Assembly: GCA_018398765.1 (NCBI GenBank)
Contig: JAHBMJ010000027.1
Location: 2,578-58,891, forward strand
Origin: Chromera velia
Lineage: Eukaryota; Sar; Chromeraceae
Direction: 5' to 3'
DNA: 56,314 nt
Shown one piece after another: positions 22,801-34,173 of this stretch. The translations under genes were made by a program, and so were the position numbers. The notes below the pieces were generated by a model. That model saw only the letters and a list, made by a program, of their open reading frames with translations, did no database searches and had not been told where the DNA came from. Positions within the stretch are counted from its first letter, which is position 1. Every line of letters begins with the position of its first letter.

Positions 22801-25648
22801 AGAGGCACAAAGAGCCAAAGACACAATTTCAGAGAGGAGATTGATGTCATATCCGCTCAAATCGTTTCTTATTTCTTTTTTCTTGATTGCTTCCTTCCTT
22901 CTGTATGAATGCACGAATCTATGCAGGTTGCCCTGCGGCCCCGGTGTTCCAACAAAACGAACTTCCGACTGCTGAACTCCAGAGTCATCGTTCCTCCTTT
23001 TGAGTCGACCGAGCTAATCATTGAGTACTCTCCGAGCTCGGTGAAGAAGAAGGAGGAAGCAGAACTAGTTCTCGACCACCCTGAGGCGGGGAAATGGGTC
23101 CTCCAGCTGGAGGGTGAGGGTCTTCCTCCTGTGACTGTGAAGGAGACCACAGCGGTGACGACAGTCAACAAGAGCGTCTCCACAACGCTCCACTTCAAGA
23201 ATCCCTTTCTTGAGGCTGTTACTGTTGACGTCAAACTACGCTCCCAGGGATCCCAAGCATCTATGAGACCGGCCTCCCCGACGAACTCCAGTTCCTCGGG
23301 ATCTAAGACAAAGACCGGACTCCCATCAACAACGATCAATTCTATTCCTTCCATACGAACGTCCAGATCCTCAGCAGGGGTGTTCAACATGCTCCTGAAG
23401 AAGACCACAAAAATCACCGTGGGACCTCTGGCAACACTGCAGCTGCCCGTTGCCTTCAACCCCCCCGCTCTAGCGGAGTACAACGCGGACGTGATGGTGG
23501 TCCTCGAGCAGCAGAAGCTTGTGTGGAACTACAGGTCGGTCGGCCTTTATCTGCGTGGGGCTGGGATGAATGAGTTGGGAAGGGGTTTGTTAGCCGGGAA
23601 GGAAAAGTTCGTGGAGGTTTCCGTGGGGATGGCGAAGTGCAAGAATATTTGTCCTCCTTTTCGACTTTTGCCCTGGGGTCTTGCTTTTGAGGGTTCAGTT
23701 TCTGGAGTGATGGAAGTCCGGAATGATTGTTGCATGTGTGTGCTGTTCCAAAAGTCAACTTGGCTTCCAGATACGACCGTCGTCCTCTCTCATTTTTGGC
23801 TTTCTCTTCTGTCCCTTAATGTCTTTCCTCTCCTTCCCTTTGCTCGGACTGATCGATCATGCAGGATTCGGGGAGTTGTGGAGGCCCCAGTTGACCTCTC
23901 CATCCATGCGTTCAACGCCAAGGCGAGGGAGCACGCAAAGTTTGACTACTCCTTCTCGCTGGTGGGATACGACCCCTCTGTACTCGGGGGGGCAGCACGA
24001 CGAAAGTTTCAGGACAGAGAGTGGTGGAAGGTCAAAGTTGAGGCTCCTTCCCATTTGGCATCTCTTGTGGAAAGAAGTTTCAAAGTCACTTTGAAGGATT
24101 CAGGTCCATCCGCAGTGGGTCCTGACGGCATCATGCCGGTGGAGGTGCACTTCGCCCCCTTGAAACCGTTTTCCACAACGGTGCAGATCATTTTGGAGAG
24201 AGGTACAGAGGGAAGGTGGAGGTTCCAGGGAAAGTTGAACGCATTGTTTCCTGATCAGGATGACTCGATCAGCATTGAGGCACCAGTCGGGAAACGATCG
24301 GCCGTCTCTTTCCGTCTGACGAACTACAGAGCTGCCTTTGCCCCCTTTGAGGTCAGTCAGGCAGGCCTCTCAGAACTGAACTGAAGAAAGTCGTTATCCA
24401 CCGTTAGTCGACTGGTGTTTTGCCTATGAACCATTGATTGCTGCGTTTGCTCAGAGGGAGGAGGACAGGAAAGAAGGGAGGCAAGATAGTCTGAAGAAGA
24501 CAATCATTTCAGAGATTTAGGAATCTTTTTGGCCGTTTCACCCTCGCTCTCTTGTCCTTTTCCCGTTAATTTTCCTTCCTGACTTTCTCACTCCGCCTGA
24601 AACCCGCATGTCCTCCTTCTTGCCTTGTTTGCACAGGCGTACTTCACGGCAGACCACCCCTCGAGTGACTTCTCCGTGTCTCCTTCCAAGGGCGTGCTGG
24701 AGCCTGCGGACTCGGAGGGCACTGAGTTTGTGGTGACCTACTTCTCCAGAGAGTATGGGAGGACCGGAATGGCAAAACTGGTCATCGAGACGGGAGACAT
24801 GCTCTGGTCTTTCAACGTGCGCGGAGGGCAACCGAAATACATACCCCCAAATATCACGGGGAAACGCGTTGATGACCGGGTAAGCATGAGATGAAAGGTG
24901 AAAGCAGGGGGGGGGGGGGGNNNNNNNNNNNNNNNNNNNNNGGGGGGGGGGGAGGGTGTGAGCGAGGAAGGGAGAGAGAGAGAGTGCAAAGATGAGAAGG
25001 GAGCTTCCGCTGCCTGTGCGAGGTCGACGGATGTAGACGGCATGAAAGTATCTCCGCGGTCAGAAAACGATACGGACAGAGGAAGCTGATTGGCAAACGG
25101 ATAGCGCTTCTTGTGAAATCCTCTTGTTGGTTTTCTTCTTTCCTGTCTAATTCTCTCTATGTATAAGCGTATGTGTATGTGTATGTTTTCTCTTTCATAT
25201 ATTTTCTGGTGCAGCTGAGCATTTCAAGGACTGGGAGAGAAGAGAAAAATTTCCTGTTGAAGAACCTCAAAATCGCACAGACAGTCAAAGAACAGGTACG
25301 CGTGCTGGGCTAATTGCAGGAATGCGATTTTATCTTCCCATGCACAAAGCACTGGTAATCAGTTTTCCTTCGTATGTCCACAGCCATTTGTTTGCAACTC
25401 CTTTCCGATTTCCTCCGCAACGTCATCCATCAATGGAAGGAATTCCCTCTCGATCCTGCTGGTTTCATTTGCGGAAGAAGAAGGGAGATCAAATAGGCCT
25501 ACAACGGAATTAATGAGGTGTCAACAGAAAGAACAAGCACCCCATTGTTGAAAATGAAGACATCTTCATTCCATTGTTTACTTTTGTATGCGACACCTTT
25601 TGTTCCCTAATGCTGCAGCGGTCCCAATTGATCCGGGGGGGCAACTGA
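7808..25648 (+). CDS. CFAP47: CFAP47-like axonemal protein, about 30 exons
   Basis: Modelled exons: 7808-9295, 9622-10272, 10538-10873, 11127-11248, 11489-11683, 12080-12343, 12600-13360, 13649-13713, 13921-14250, 14619-14956, 15354-15478, 15698-15819, about 16110-16157 (uncertain), 16261-17162, 17314-17391, 17444-17822, 18105-18355, 18675-18981, 19203-19588, 19897-20107, 20343-20448, 20716-20969, 21420-21683, 22086-22262, 22490-22639, 22927-23534, 23865-24351, 24637-24879, 25215-25295, 25619-25648. Apart from the uncertain exon, phases agree throughout, giving about 3,250 residues; human CFAP47 has about 3,190. The protein is a chain of Ig-like MSP/ASH/PapD-type beta domains with recurrent FxP, NPG and FG(S/K) motifs. 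A calponin-homology-like helical domain sits near residues 1917-2068, encoded by exons around 17314-17822. CFAP47 and its HYDIN-type relatives scaffold the ciliary central apparatus. Exon 7 carries a Gly/Ser/Glu-rich insert (about 13090-13360). Start 7808 is the first Met before the conserved Ig-like domain. HYDIN, CFAP65 or CFAP74 are less likely because of the mid-protein CH domain and the length. Confidence 0.8.
10867..10900 (+). repeat. (GTCT)n run forming a 5' splice site
   Basis: Exon 3 of the CFAP47-like gene ends at 10873 and the intron begins with repeated GTCT units, so the donor is the first unit of a microsatellite. The same arrangement occurs at 14251, after exon 9. Confidence 0.75.
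15925..16030. repeat. Poly-G, (GGGA)n and (GA)n tract with an unresolved base
   Basis: A purine-only tract in the intron between exons 12 and 13 of the CFAP47-like gene. An N at 15942 sits inside a G homopolymer. Confidence 0.9.
24907..24952. other. Assembly gap (Ns) inside a poly-G tract
   Basis: A run of 21 Ns (24921-24941) is flanked on both sides by G homopolymers. It falls in the intron between exons 28 and 29 of the CFAP47-like gene, so coding sequence is unaffected. Real intron length is unknown. Confidence 0.95.
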
Positions 25649-26650
25649 TACCGAAGCGTGTTTTGACTCAAGAAGAGAGCAGTGCACAATGATATTTTTC
25701 ATACTATTTAATAAATGTGCCACAGTGGGTATTCACTGGCATTGTAAGGAATAGAGCTGTACGTCTGGTTTTTAATAATATGAGAATTCAAACTAGCGCT
25801 GAAACGGTAATGCTATGGTATAATTTTATATTGTGTGCACATATACTACTATTTTAGTTTCCTTAGTAAATAATAGTGATAGGCTAGGTGACAGGGTTAG
25901 TCACGCTTAAGTAGTAGCATAAGTTAGCCTAAGTAGCACTGTAGTTATACCTATTCAAAAGTGGGATCAAGATATTAAATTCAATGCTCAAAACTTCAAG
26001 AATATATGATCGGGTATAAAAAAATGTAAACTGAAACTAGAGCTGAAATTTAAAGCATAACTCCAAATTAAATTACCGGTGTAAAAACGCTAGTAAAAAC
26101 GTAAGCGTATTCACTGTTCTTTGTATACACTTTATTATCATAAATTTATTCAATATGCATAGAAATTTCAAATTAAATATCAAAATTCTATCTTTAAACT
26201 AGTTTTTAAATATGATTTTGAAGCGATCATTGATGAAAAAAAATTGTATGAAATATTGTTATTGCAAATTGATCGAGGTTAGGATTCGGATCGAGGCGGC
26301 ATCGTTTTCTTTCAATAAATTATTACCTTTTACCTATAAATTCTGTAAGACTCCAAGTCTATTTCATTTAGAATTCTTGAGTAAAATAATTTGAAGTTTT
26401 GCTAGAAGTTTTGATCGTTTTGACTTTAAATTAAAATTTCTGTGTCATGCATTATACTGCAATCCATCATGCAAGGCTAAGAACCTAGGGGAGAATTGTT
26501 ACTAAGTTCGGAAACACTAGCACCATGCATACTACTCGATCATTCTTTTTTTGTGAAAGAAAAGTGATCTAGCTAGCTGTTTTTTGATATGGTTTGCGGT
26601 TCCTAGTGTGGTTCCTTCCCGTCACTTATTTTCAGTTTTCACTGTCTTTC
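25649..26650. other. AT-rich convergent intergenic spacer
   Basis: About 1 kb downstream of the CFAP47-like stop codon is clearly more AT-rich than the flanking genes, with many TAAATT and AGTAGCATA-like words. The longest open frame (26212-26394, 60 codons) has no recognisable features. The region contains neither the CT/GTCT repeats typical of the introns nor a recognisable transposon gene. 26650-27182 returns to the usual composition and I see no exon in it. Confidence 0.6.
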
Positions 26651-27182
26651 AGCCTTTCCCCTCTCTCGCGCATGCCGAGTCATTGCCGACGTGCGATTGA
26701 TCAACCTGTCTCTGAAGACGGAGTGTAAGGACATGCACTGCTTCTTGATTTAAGAAAGTCCGAAACCCAGGAACATTCCGAGGTCAAAAGAGGCGGGCGC
26801 CCCCTGATCGACGCCTGTCCCCGTCCATGCAGGCTGCCTTTCGTTGCCCCAGACAACGCTGCATGCAAACTGGATCAATTTCCCTCTCCCTCACGTACGA
26901 ACGCCTCATATGGGAATTCTGCTCTCCGCATCCACACGAACGGAAACAAAGCAGGCAAGGCCTCTCTCTTGCTTTCGACCCGACCGATCTCTCTCTCATT
27001 TCTCATCGAATTGATTTCCCTGTCCCGCCCCACCCCGCCCCTGTCTCTCCCCCTCTGCGTTTTTGCCTTCTCACATTCATTCCACGATTTCCGACCCCCT
27101 CTGTCCCTACTGATTGTCCACGAATTCGATCAGCAACTGCATCCCAGAGCTAAATCAAATCTGTTTGAGAAAGGCAAAAAGA

Positions 27183-29548
27183 TCACATTTTCGGGATATC
27201 GTTTCTGATGAAATCCTCCAACTCAAAGTTTGCATACACCTTCCCTCTGGCCGAAACCACAGGCATCGAAACCTTCAGAGACTGCTGCCCGGGGAAGGCA
27301 CTCCGCACGCGTCTCCACATACCCTCCTCATTCACCGGCTCCTCAGTTCTGAAGACAGTAAACTGCAGCCCTGCGTTTCGCAAAGCACCCCTGACAGCAT
27401 CACAGCGGGTGCAGCCGTCTTTTGTGAAGACCTTCACGTCCTGCTCTTGCTCGTAGATGGTCTGTCCGAGAGGTCCGATGACTTCTCGAATGAATCTATC
27501 CAGAGGGAAGTTCACGTACATGTCCTTCCTCTCTGGTCGGATGATCTTCACCACAGGCATCTCGATCTGCTGAATAGAGGAGTTGTGCTTCGAGAGCGAC
27601 GCCCACATGTGCTCCCTGTTAGAGGGGTGACGGCCGACGTCGTACACTCCGACCTGCATTTGGTCATACACAGAAAACAGAATGGCAAGAATTGGTGCTG
27701 GAGGGGCTGTATGAAAGAATGGGCACCTGACAGCAAAAGAGCCTGAGGATGATGCGCGGTTGAAGAAGACACTAAAGATGCCACACAAAGAGAAAGAGAG
27801 AGAGCAAGTATTTTCGTTCTACGGCTACCCTACACCCCATGCAGTTGCACGTCTTCACCCCTTAGCTCCATCCCAAGAACCCACTAGCACTCTCACACAC
27901 CATCTGTGCACTGCTCACCTTGATCCCTCTGTCTGCAAATGCCTCCATCACCGCCTGGCACTTGCCGCAGCTTTCCTTGATGAACATCTCAACCTGCACG
28001 TGGGAGGAACGCATGCAGATACACACGAATTAATGAGAAACTCAATCAGTGTATCTATCAGGGGTCATAAATTCACAGAGGGCAACTAAAAAGGGCTTTC
28101 TGCCATTTCTTTCATCACCCCCGAATCCGAGAGAGAATCTCTGGTTGTCCCTCCCTCCCTCCCTCCCTGGATACGTGCTTTCGTCACGGGGGCGACATAG
28201 CAGGGGACAAAGAAGCGGGGAGAGAAAAGATAGCTGCCTCGACCTGACTCATTCAGCCGAAGCGCACCGTAAGTTTTTTTTTAATATAACGCGACAAAAA
28301 GGAACAACAGATTGAAATCAAATTTCAATTTGCAAACGACATAAGAAATTTGCATTTCTTTCTTCCTCCTACCTGAAGGCCGCCTGGGTTGATCGGCGCC
28401 TCCATCGGAGTCGCTGTGGTGCTGTGCTGTGCGGGGGCAGGGACCATTGCCGGGGCCATGGCCTCGCTACCCCCCGCCACGGCTGCCGGGGCCCCAGAGC
28501 CGAGAGGGTAGTCCGGAGTGGTCCCGACGGGGCCCCCACCCCTTGCTGCTGCTGGGGGCGGTGTGTGATCGGAGGGAAGTCCAGCAGCGGGGAGAAGGTG
28601 GGGCTGAGCCGTCGTGTTCTTATATCCAAGTGCAGGCGGGAGAGCTGAGGTGTTTTGGGGGTTGCCTGAGGAGATACGTGCAATCAGCGTGTCAGGATCG
28701 AAATTGACGAAACAGGAAGAGTCGATGACGACAACGGGCATGGAGATTTCCCGAAGTTTGCGATCTTTCTCCCTAACCCGTCTCCACATCGCCCTCTTGT
28801 TCGCTTCGTTGTCGACTTTGTACAGCTCAGGCTGCACACCTGTCTCCCTCGCTGCTTTGACAATTCGCTCCAGCAGGTTGTTCTGGGACTGAAAGAACAC
28901 CTGGATGCCGCGCTTGACAGGTCGCAGAGGGGAAATGACGTCAACAATGAAGTCATCGAGATCGAAATTGTAATGGAGTCGGCCTTGCAGCTGCACGACG
29001 GGAAGAGTCACGGTGTCAAGGCCTTTCACACCAGCGCTCTCGAGGACCTTCCACATCGCGGCTGCGTTTGCCGACTCTTCTGTGTAGTACACATTCGCAG
29101 CAATTCCCGCCTCACCGAGAGCCTCAAGGACTTCAGCACTTCGACCACAGTTTCGCTTTGCGAACACTTTGATGCTGGTCGTGTCAACTGCGGCAACAAC
29201 CGGTGCAGGCGAAGCAACGGTGGAAGAAGCAACGGGAGCAAGGGGAGCGACCCCGCCAGCCGGCATCCCCCCGCTTCCACCCCCACTGATGACATCTGCC
29301 CACACGTTGTCAACCCAGAGAGAAATGTCGAAGTCTGCATGGACTTGTCCGTCTATCACAACGACAGGAGTTGAGAACTTTGCAACACCTCTCTTTGCCA
29401 TGATGTTGGACAGCTTCTGTTTGTTGGCCTCGTCATCCAGATTGTAGAAGGACAGGTCAACGTTGTCTGAGTCCATGATGATCCTTTTCTTCAGCTCCGC
29501 GGAACGCGGGCAGCCGGGCTTGTTGAAGAACTCGACTTTAGGAGCCAT
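27183..29548 (-). CDS. Protein with five tandem glutaredoxin-like domains
   Basis: Three minus-strand exons: 29548-28373, 27993-27919 and 27653-27183 (stop TGA), all phase 0, giving 573 aa. Five thioredoxin-fold/glutaredoxin-like units follow one another. Their active-site positions read CPRS (Cys13), CGRS (Cys134), SQNN (about 221, no Cys), CGKC (401-404) and CTRC (498-501). Each unit keeps the cis-proline motif: TPVVVIDG, LPVVQLQG, MPVVVIDS, MPVVKII and MPVVSARG. A linker rich in Pro, Ala and Gly (about 294-392) separates units 3 and 4. No signal peptide or membrane segment is seen, so it is probably cytosolic. Glutaredoxins reduce disulfides or glutathionylated thiols, and monothiol types bind Fe-S clusters. 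Which activity applies here is not known. The CGKC motif is encoded by the 75-nt middle exon. The domain architecture is not one I recognise as a named protein. Confidence 0.8.
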
Positions 29549-30177
29549 TTTTTGTGTGGTGCAAAGAAATCTTTAATAGTGACGTGGGGTCACCGTCTGA
29601 CTTGTGCTGTTCAAGCAAGAAGCGTGTTGGAAGTGAGCAAGGTTGCGTCCCTGAAGTTGAAAGCTCAGAAACAATGAAGAAAATCTCCTTGTTATTTTTG
29701 TGAGCACAGTTGACCACATTGCATGACCTTTTCCAGCCTGCACTGAGCTGCTGTACAAGAACAACACGTGTCGAAAATCGTGGTCGCACTTAGCCGATTA
29801 TTCGTCGAATTTTTGGCGCATGCATTTAGGCGAACCGTCATGCATCCACGGGTCTCCGAACCAAAAAGCATGCATGTACACGACGGCTGGGTGCACGGAG
29901 ACGGGTTATGAAAGCCTGGCTGATTTTCGCACTTCCGACGTTCTTTTTAGCTGATTTGCGGGACGCAGTGGGTTCACAGTGCACTTTGTTCATTTGTCTG
30001 AGTCAGTCTGAAGACGGGGTGCGTTGGAGGAAGAGCAGGTGATATGAGAAAGGTGACTACCCACTTCAGATTGGCATCGCGATCGCCGTCTCGGAATCAA
30101 GTTCTCTATCTTTTGTTTCAACCCGTCCCTGCAACTCGCTGCCCAACCGGTTTTACCATTCCGCAAGGAGGAGCACC
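29549..30177. promoter_or_regulatory. Divergent promoter region with three TGCATGCA-like motifs
   Basis: 629 bp separate the divergent starts of the glutaredoxin-domain gene and the SLC43-like transporter. GCATGCAT at 29819-29826, CATGCAT at 29840-29846 and GCATGCATG at 29869-29877 cluster within 60 bp near the middle. Similar motifs are AP2-factor sites in apicomplexan promoters; use here is inferred. Confidence 0.5.
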
Positions 30178-32951
30178 ATGGCGTCTACCAACAGCCACAC
30201 TTTGCACCGCCCGTGGTGGAGCCATAGGCTTGCACATTTGTCGATCAACGTCTCCAAGGTAAATCTTCTGTTTGGGGGAGACGGAGTGTTTCGGCAAGAA
30301 GGGGGGAGTGGTTCTTGCTGTTGACGGCCCTTCGTTTCCGCTTGCCTAGCGGTTCATTTGCGCCTGTCTTTTCGTGTACGAAGTGAAATGCTGATGCGTC
30401 CTCTGTGTGCAGATCTTCCTCACGGGAGGCATCATGTTTGGGTGGAGTAGTCTGACGGCTGTGTTTCTTGAAATGGGGGTCTTTCGGGGAAGCAGCTGTG
30501 ACGCTGACTTGAACAAGTCATGCAAGCAGCAGGACATGCTGCTGAATGCAGTTTTTACAGTAGCCTCCGTGTCCTCCTACGTGAGCTGCTTGTTAACCGG
30601 ATTTCTCCTCGACCTGCGTGGTCCCAGATTCATCTCTCTTCTCGGCTTTTTTCTCGTTTCGCTTAGTCTTGCGCTTTTGGCTTTTGTGGGCGTCAGTGCC
30701 TGGTTGCTGTTTCCATCTTTGTGTCTCATGGGATTGTCAACACCCATGATGCTTTACTCGAGTTTCTACACGAGCAGTTTTTTCAAGAAACCGGGAGTCG
30801 TTTTTGGACTCTTCGATGGCTCCTTTGACTGCTCTTCGGCAGTTTTCTTGGTCCTCAGCACCGTTTTCAATGCGGGTGTTGCGCCTTTCATGACAATCAT
30901 CCTCGTCTATGCGGGAGTGACTGTGTTGCCTCTAACAGCCTTTGCGTCCTTCTGCATTCCCACGAAGAAAGCACTCGACAAGTGGGAAGCAGAGAAAGAA
31001 GAAGAAGGAGCTGAAGTACAGCTGAAGCAGAAAGAGTCCGAAACTGAGGAGGGAGACGGAATCAGACGTGAGACACACGAGGAAGGACAGACGCCTAAGA
31101 TGCCTGCCTGCTCTATCCTCCCCCGGCCCTCCACTCGTGACTCCCACACACCTCTTTCTCCGGATCGGGACCAAACGAAGGCGCCCTCTGCAAGTCAACG
31201 GGACGCGGCGGAGGCGGGTCGTAGCATTATGGACAGATTCGCACCACAGGAAATGAACAGTTTTGTGGACACACCAGCAGATGAGGGCGGGGAAGGGGAA
31301 GGGGGAGGCAGCCCTCCGGTTCTCCCTCCTCCCTCACTTAGAGAGGCACCGAAAGGTCAACTCTCTCTTGAGGAGAGAGAGGAACAGGCGTCCAGTCGCA
31401 TCATGCCTTGCAGCCGTGAGACACCAAATGAGAAGGGATGCACAGTGCCCTCAGAGAGGCATGATTCGTCTCTAGTGGGAGAGGTGACCCTGTCAGGTGA
31501 GGGTGAGAAGGAGGGAGTCTCATCTTCTTCTTCTTCGCCCTCTTCGTCGGCCTCCTCTTCCCCCCGTCCCCATCCGTCCTTTCGGGAACAGGCCTTGTCG
31601 CCCCTTTTCCTTGCTTACGTCTCGTTCATGTCATTCAACCTGCTCAAGTTCACCTTCTACTTCGGATCGGTTGTGTCCAACCTGCAGTCCCTTGCAGAGA
31701 CTCCGGAAGAAGCAAAGTGAGTGAGTGAGTGAGTGAGTCAGTTAGTCAAGTTGCAGCTTCAAAGAGAGGGTCTCAGGAAGGGGAGGGATGAGTTGAAGAA
31801 GATCAAAAGCGACACGAAGTGAGAAAGCGAGACACGTAGGCTCACGTCTGTATGCGTAGCGAACAGCAAAAGGCCAGCCAGATGGACACACCGCTACCTC
31901 ATTCCGTATCGATCTCCCTGGATCGTCGCGCACGATTGAATTTTCGTGTATTCCTCCCTCTTTTTAACCTACATGAGTTTCGATCAACAGTGCATTTCGT
32001 CCGCTCGCTTGGTCAGAAAGTAATACATCTGTTTCCTTTCATTCTGAACTTCCTCCCTCCTCATGTTGCCTGCCTGCCTGTCTTCAGAGCGTCAAACCGG
32101 ATCTTCAGTACCGTCACCGCTCTTGGAGGTCTGCTCTCTCCCCTTGTGGGAGTGATCATCGACAGACTCGGCCTCCCTGTTGCTTTGGACCTTCTGCTGG
32201 TTGTCAGCTGCATCCACGAGCTTGCTTCTGCAATTCCGAATTTGGCGGTGCAACCCGTGGGTTTTGTCGGATTTGCCGCCTTCAGAGCTTTTCTGTTCAC
32301 TTGCAACAGGTCAGAGAAGGGAGGCATTTATCATATTCAAATGCCATGCACGAAAAGAAAAAGAATCAAAGGAGCCACGCACCGGAAATTGAGGGAGGAA
32401 AAAGCGGAGAGGATGAAGATATGCAGTCGCGTTCGGTTCTCTGTTGAAGTCTCTACTCTTCTTCTGCACCCTCTGTCTTGTCCTCACTTCATCCATTTCC
32501 CCAGCCAACCAGCAATCTGTATTTCCTCTCCTGCCGGCCTAGAAACCTTCCCTGTATCCTTCCTGTTTTTGCATGCAGCACGTTCATGTACACGGTCTTT
32601 GCGGGGCCGAACGTGGGCGGTCTGCTTGGCGTGTCTACGTTGATCGCCTCTGCGTTTGCGTCGCTGCACTTTGGCCTCTTCGCTCTTGCCGTGGGCCCCC
32701 TCGCCCGCGACTTCTTCCTAATTCACGCGGTCCTGCTTGTCTGCGACCTCACCCTCTTCGCCTTCCCCTGGTTTCTCAGGAGGCACTTGAGGTTGCAAAG
32801 GCTGGCTGCGCAGCGGAGTCGGACTGACTCAAAAAGCGAGGTGGTGAAAAAGATACGAAAGAATGCGCGAGAGCAGAGTCCGGCGACTCTCCGTGAAGAG
32901 TCCAACAGAGGTTCGAACAGCCAAGAAGAACGGGGGGCCTCCATTGTCTAG
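30178..32951 (+). CDS. SLC43/ApiAT-like major facilitator transporter
   Basis: Four exons: 30178-30258, 30413-31716, 32088-32309 and 32579-32951 (stop TAG), phases 0, 2, 2, giving 659 aa. The start ATG sits in a strong context (caccATGg). The first long exon encodes an N-terminal MFS bundle: a GGIMFGWSSL helix, a Gly-Phe-Leu-Leu-Asp-Leu-Arg-Gly loop matching the MFS loop 2-3 signature, and an FDGSFDCSSAVFL helix. That helix closely resembles the GAFDSSSAVFL helix of SLC43 amino-acid transporters and their apicomplexan ApiAT relatives. About 200 hydrophilic residues, rich in Glu, Ser and Pro, form an unusually long central cytoplasmic loop. The C-terminal bundle follows and the protein ends in a Lys/Arg/Ser/Glu-rich tail. 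The likely role is amino-acid or related solute transport across a cellular membrane; the substrate cannot be read from sequence. Confidence 0.8.
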
Positions 32952-34173
32952 ACGGCCGTAGACATAAGCATTGTTTGGTTTCTTCCGAAACGCCCTGGAA
33001 GGTTCAAATTGTGTACGCCCTTTGAGAGCTGCACTTCATGTTTGTCACACAATTTGTAAGTCGATGATACAGTATCAGATACCATGTCTGATACCCTCTG
33101 ATTTCGAACTATGGCTATTTGACCCCCGATGATGGCGATGATATCGCATTGTATTCAATGGCCGTTTCGTTCCAGACTCTCAATTGACTCCGACGTTTTA
33201 GGCCCGTCTTTCACCACTGGATTCGCACTGCCTGACTTGAAACACCAGGTTCAGCTTTGCAGCCACCTTTAGATTTAAGTAAAAGAGTCAGTATGAAAGG
33301 CTCTTCAAATTACCACAATTTGCCAGTCTCACTGGTAGACTTCAACGAATTCTTTCAAGTTATTCAGTCTTCAGGTATCAGGACCCTATCAAACAAGTAA
33401 CAAGTTTCTAGATAGGTTTTAGCATAATACTAAATTATTACTCAGGCTGGCTTATATTGGTTTAATAGAATCCGTTAGAATATTACGCTTTAGATTACGT
33501 TTTCCTTCATTACTAACTTATTAACCCAGTTGCTAGCCCAGTTGCTTCAAAAGTTCCCAATTAACTAGCAAACTAAAGGGCCAATTTGTTTGGTTCATTT
33601 TTTTATGATCATGTAATTTTATTATCATCATTTTAAAAATCGAAATTAAAATTTCATGTGTTGATTAGATCGTGTTGTTACAAGCTGAGTGTTTCTTTTA
33701 AAGTTTGTTTTTACTGCAACTTCTATATATATGCCAGTGATCTTCAAAATTGTTATTGACGAGGTTATTGAAAAATTGTAAGAAAAGTTAATATATTGGT
33801 ACAGTTACACCTATAGACGTATGTAGTCTGACGTCTAGTCTAACATACTTTAGTTTAAGAATCGGTTATAACTTTGTAAACTTAATTATCCGCTTGCTCC
33901 AGACACCAGAAACCGTCTGATAATATAAACTTATAAACTAGAATAACCCCACTGGCAATAATAATTTATAAACTTGAAGACCTGCTAGTGCGGTTCTATA
34001 TAAAATACCTGTTTAACCTAGTGATTGACGAAGGACTCAAACTAGATATGTCAAACTGATTAAAACTGATAGTCAAAGAAAGAAGTATCAACGATATAGA
34101 ATCAATTTATAAATGCGTGTAATTAATGATGGCTAACTGACAGTGCATATTCGTAGAAGTATTTAGAAGTTTA
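32952..34173. other. AT-rich convergent intergenic spacer
   Basis: Between the stop codons of the SLC43-like and ankyrin genes lie about 1.2 kb. From about 33290 onward the sequence is strongly AT-rich, like 25650-26650. No open frame of 60 codons is present. I see no RNA gene or transposon end. Confidence 0.6.

Noticed and set aside
28973-29374. 133-codon plus-strand frame
   Set aside because: It is antisense to the glutaredoxin-like domains, which are supported by repeated conserved motifs.
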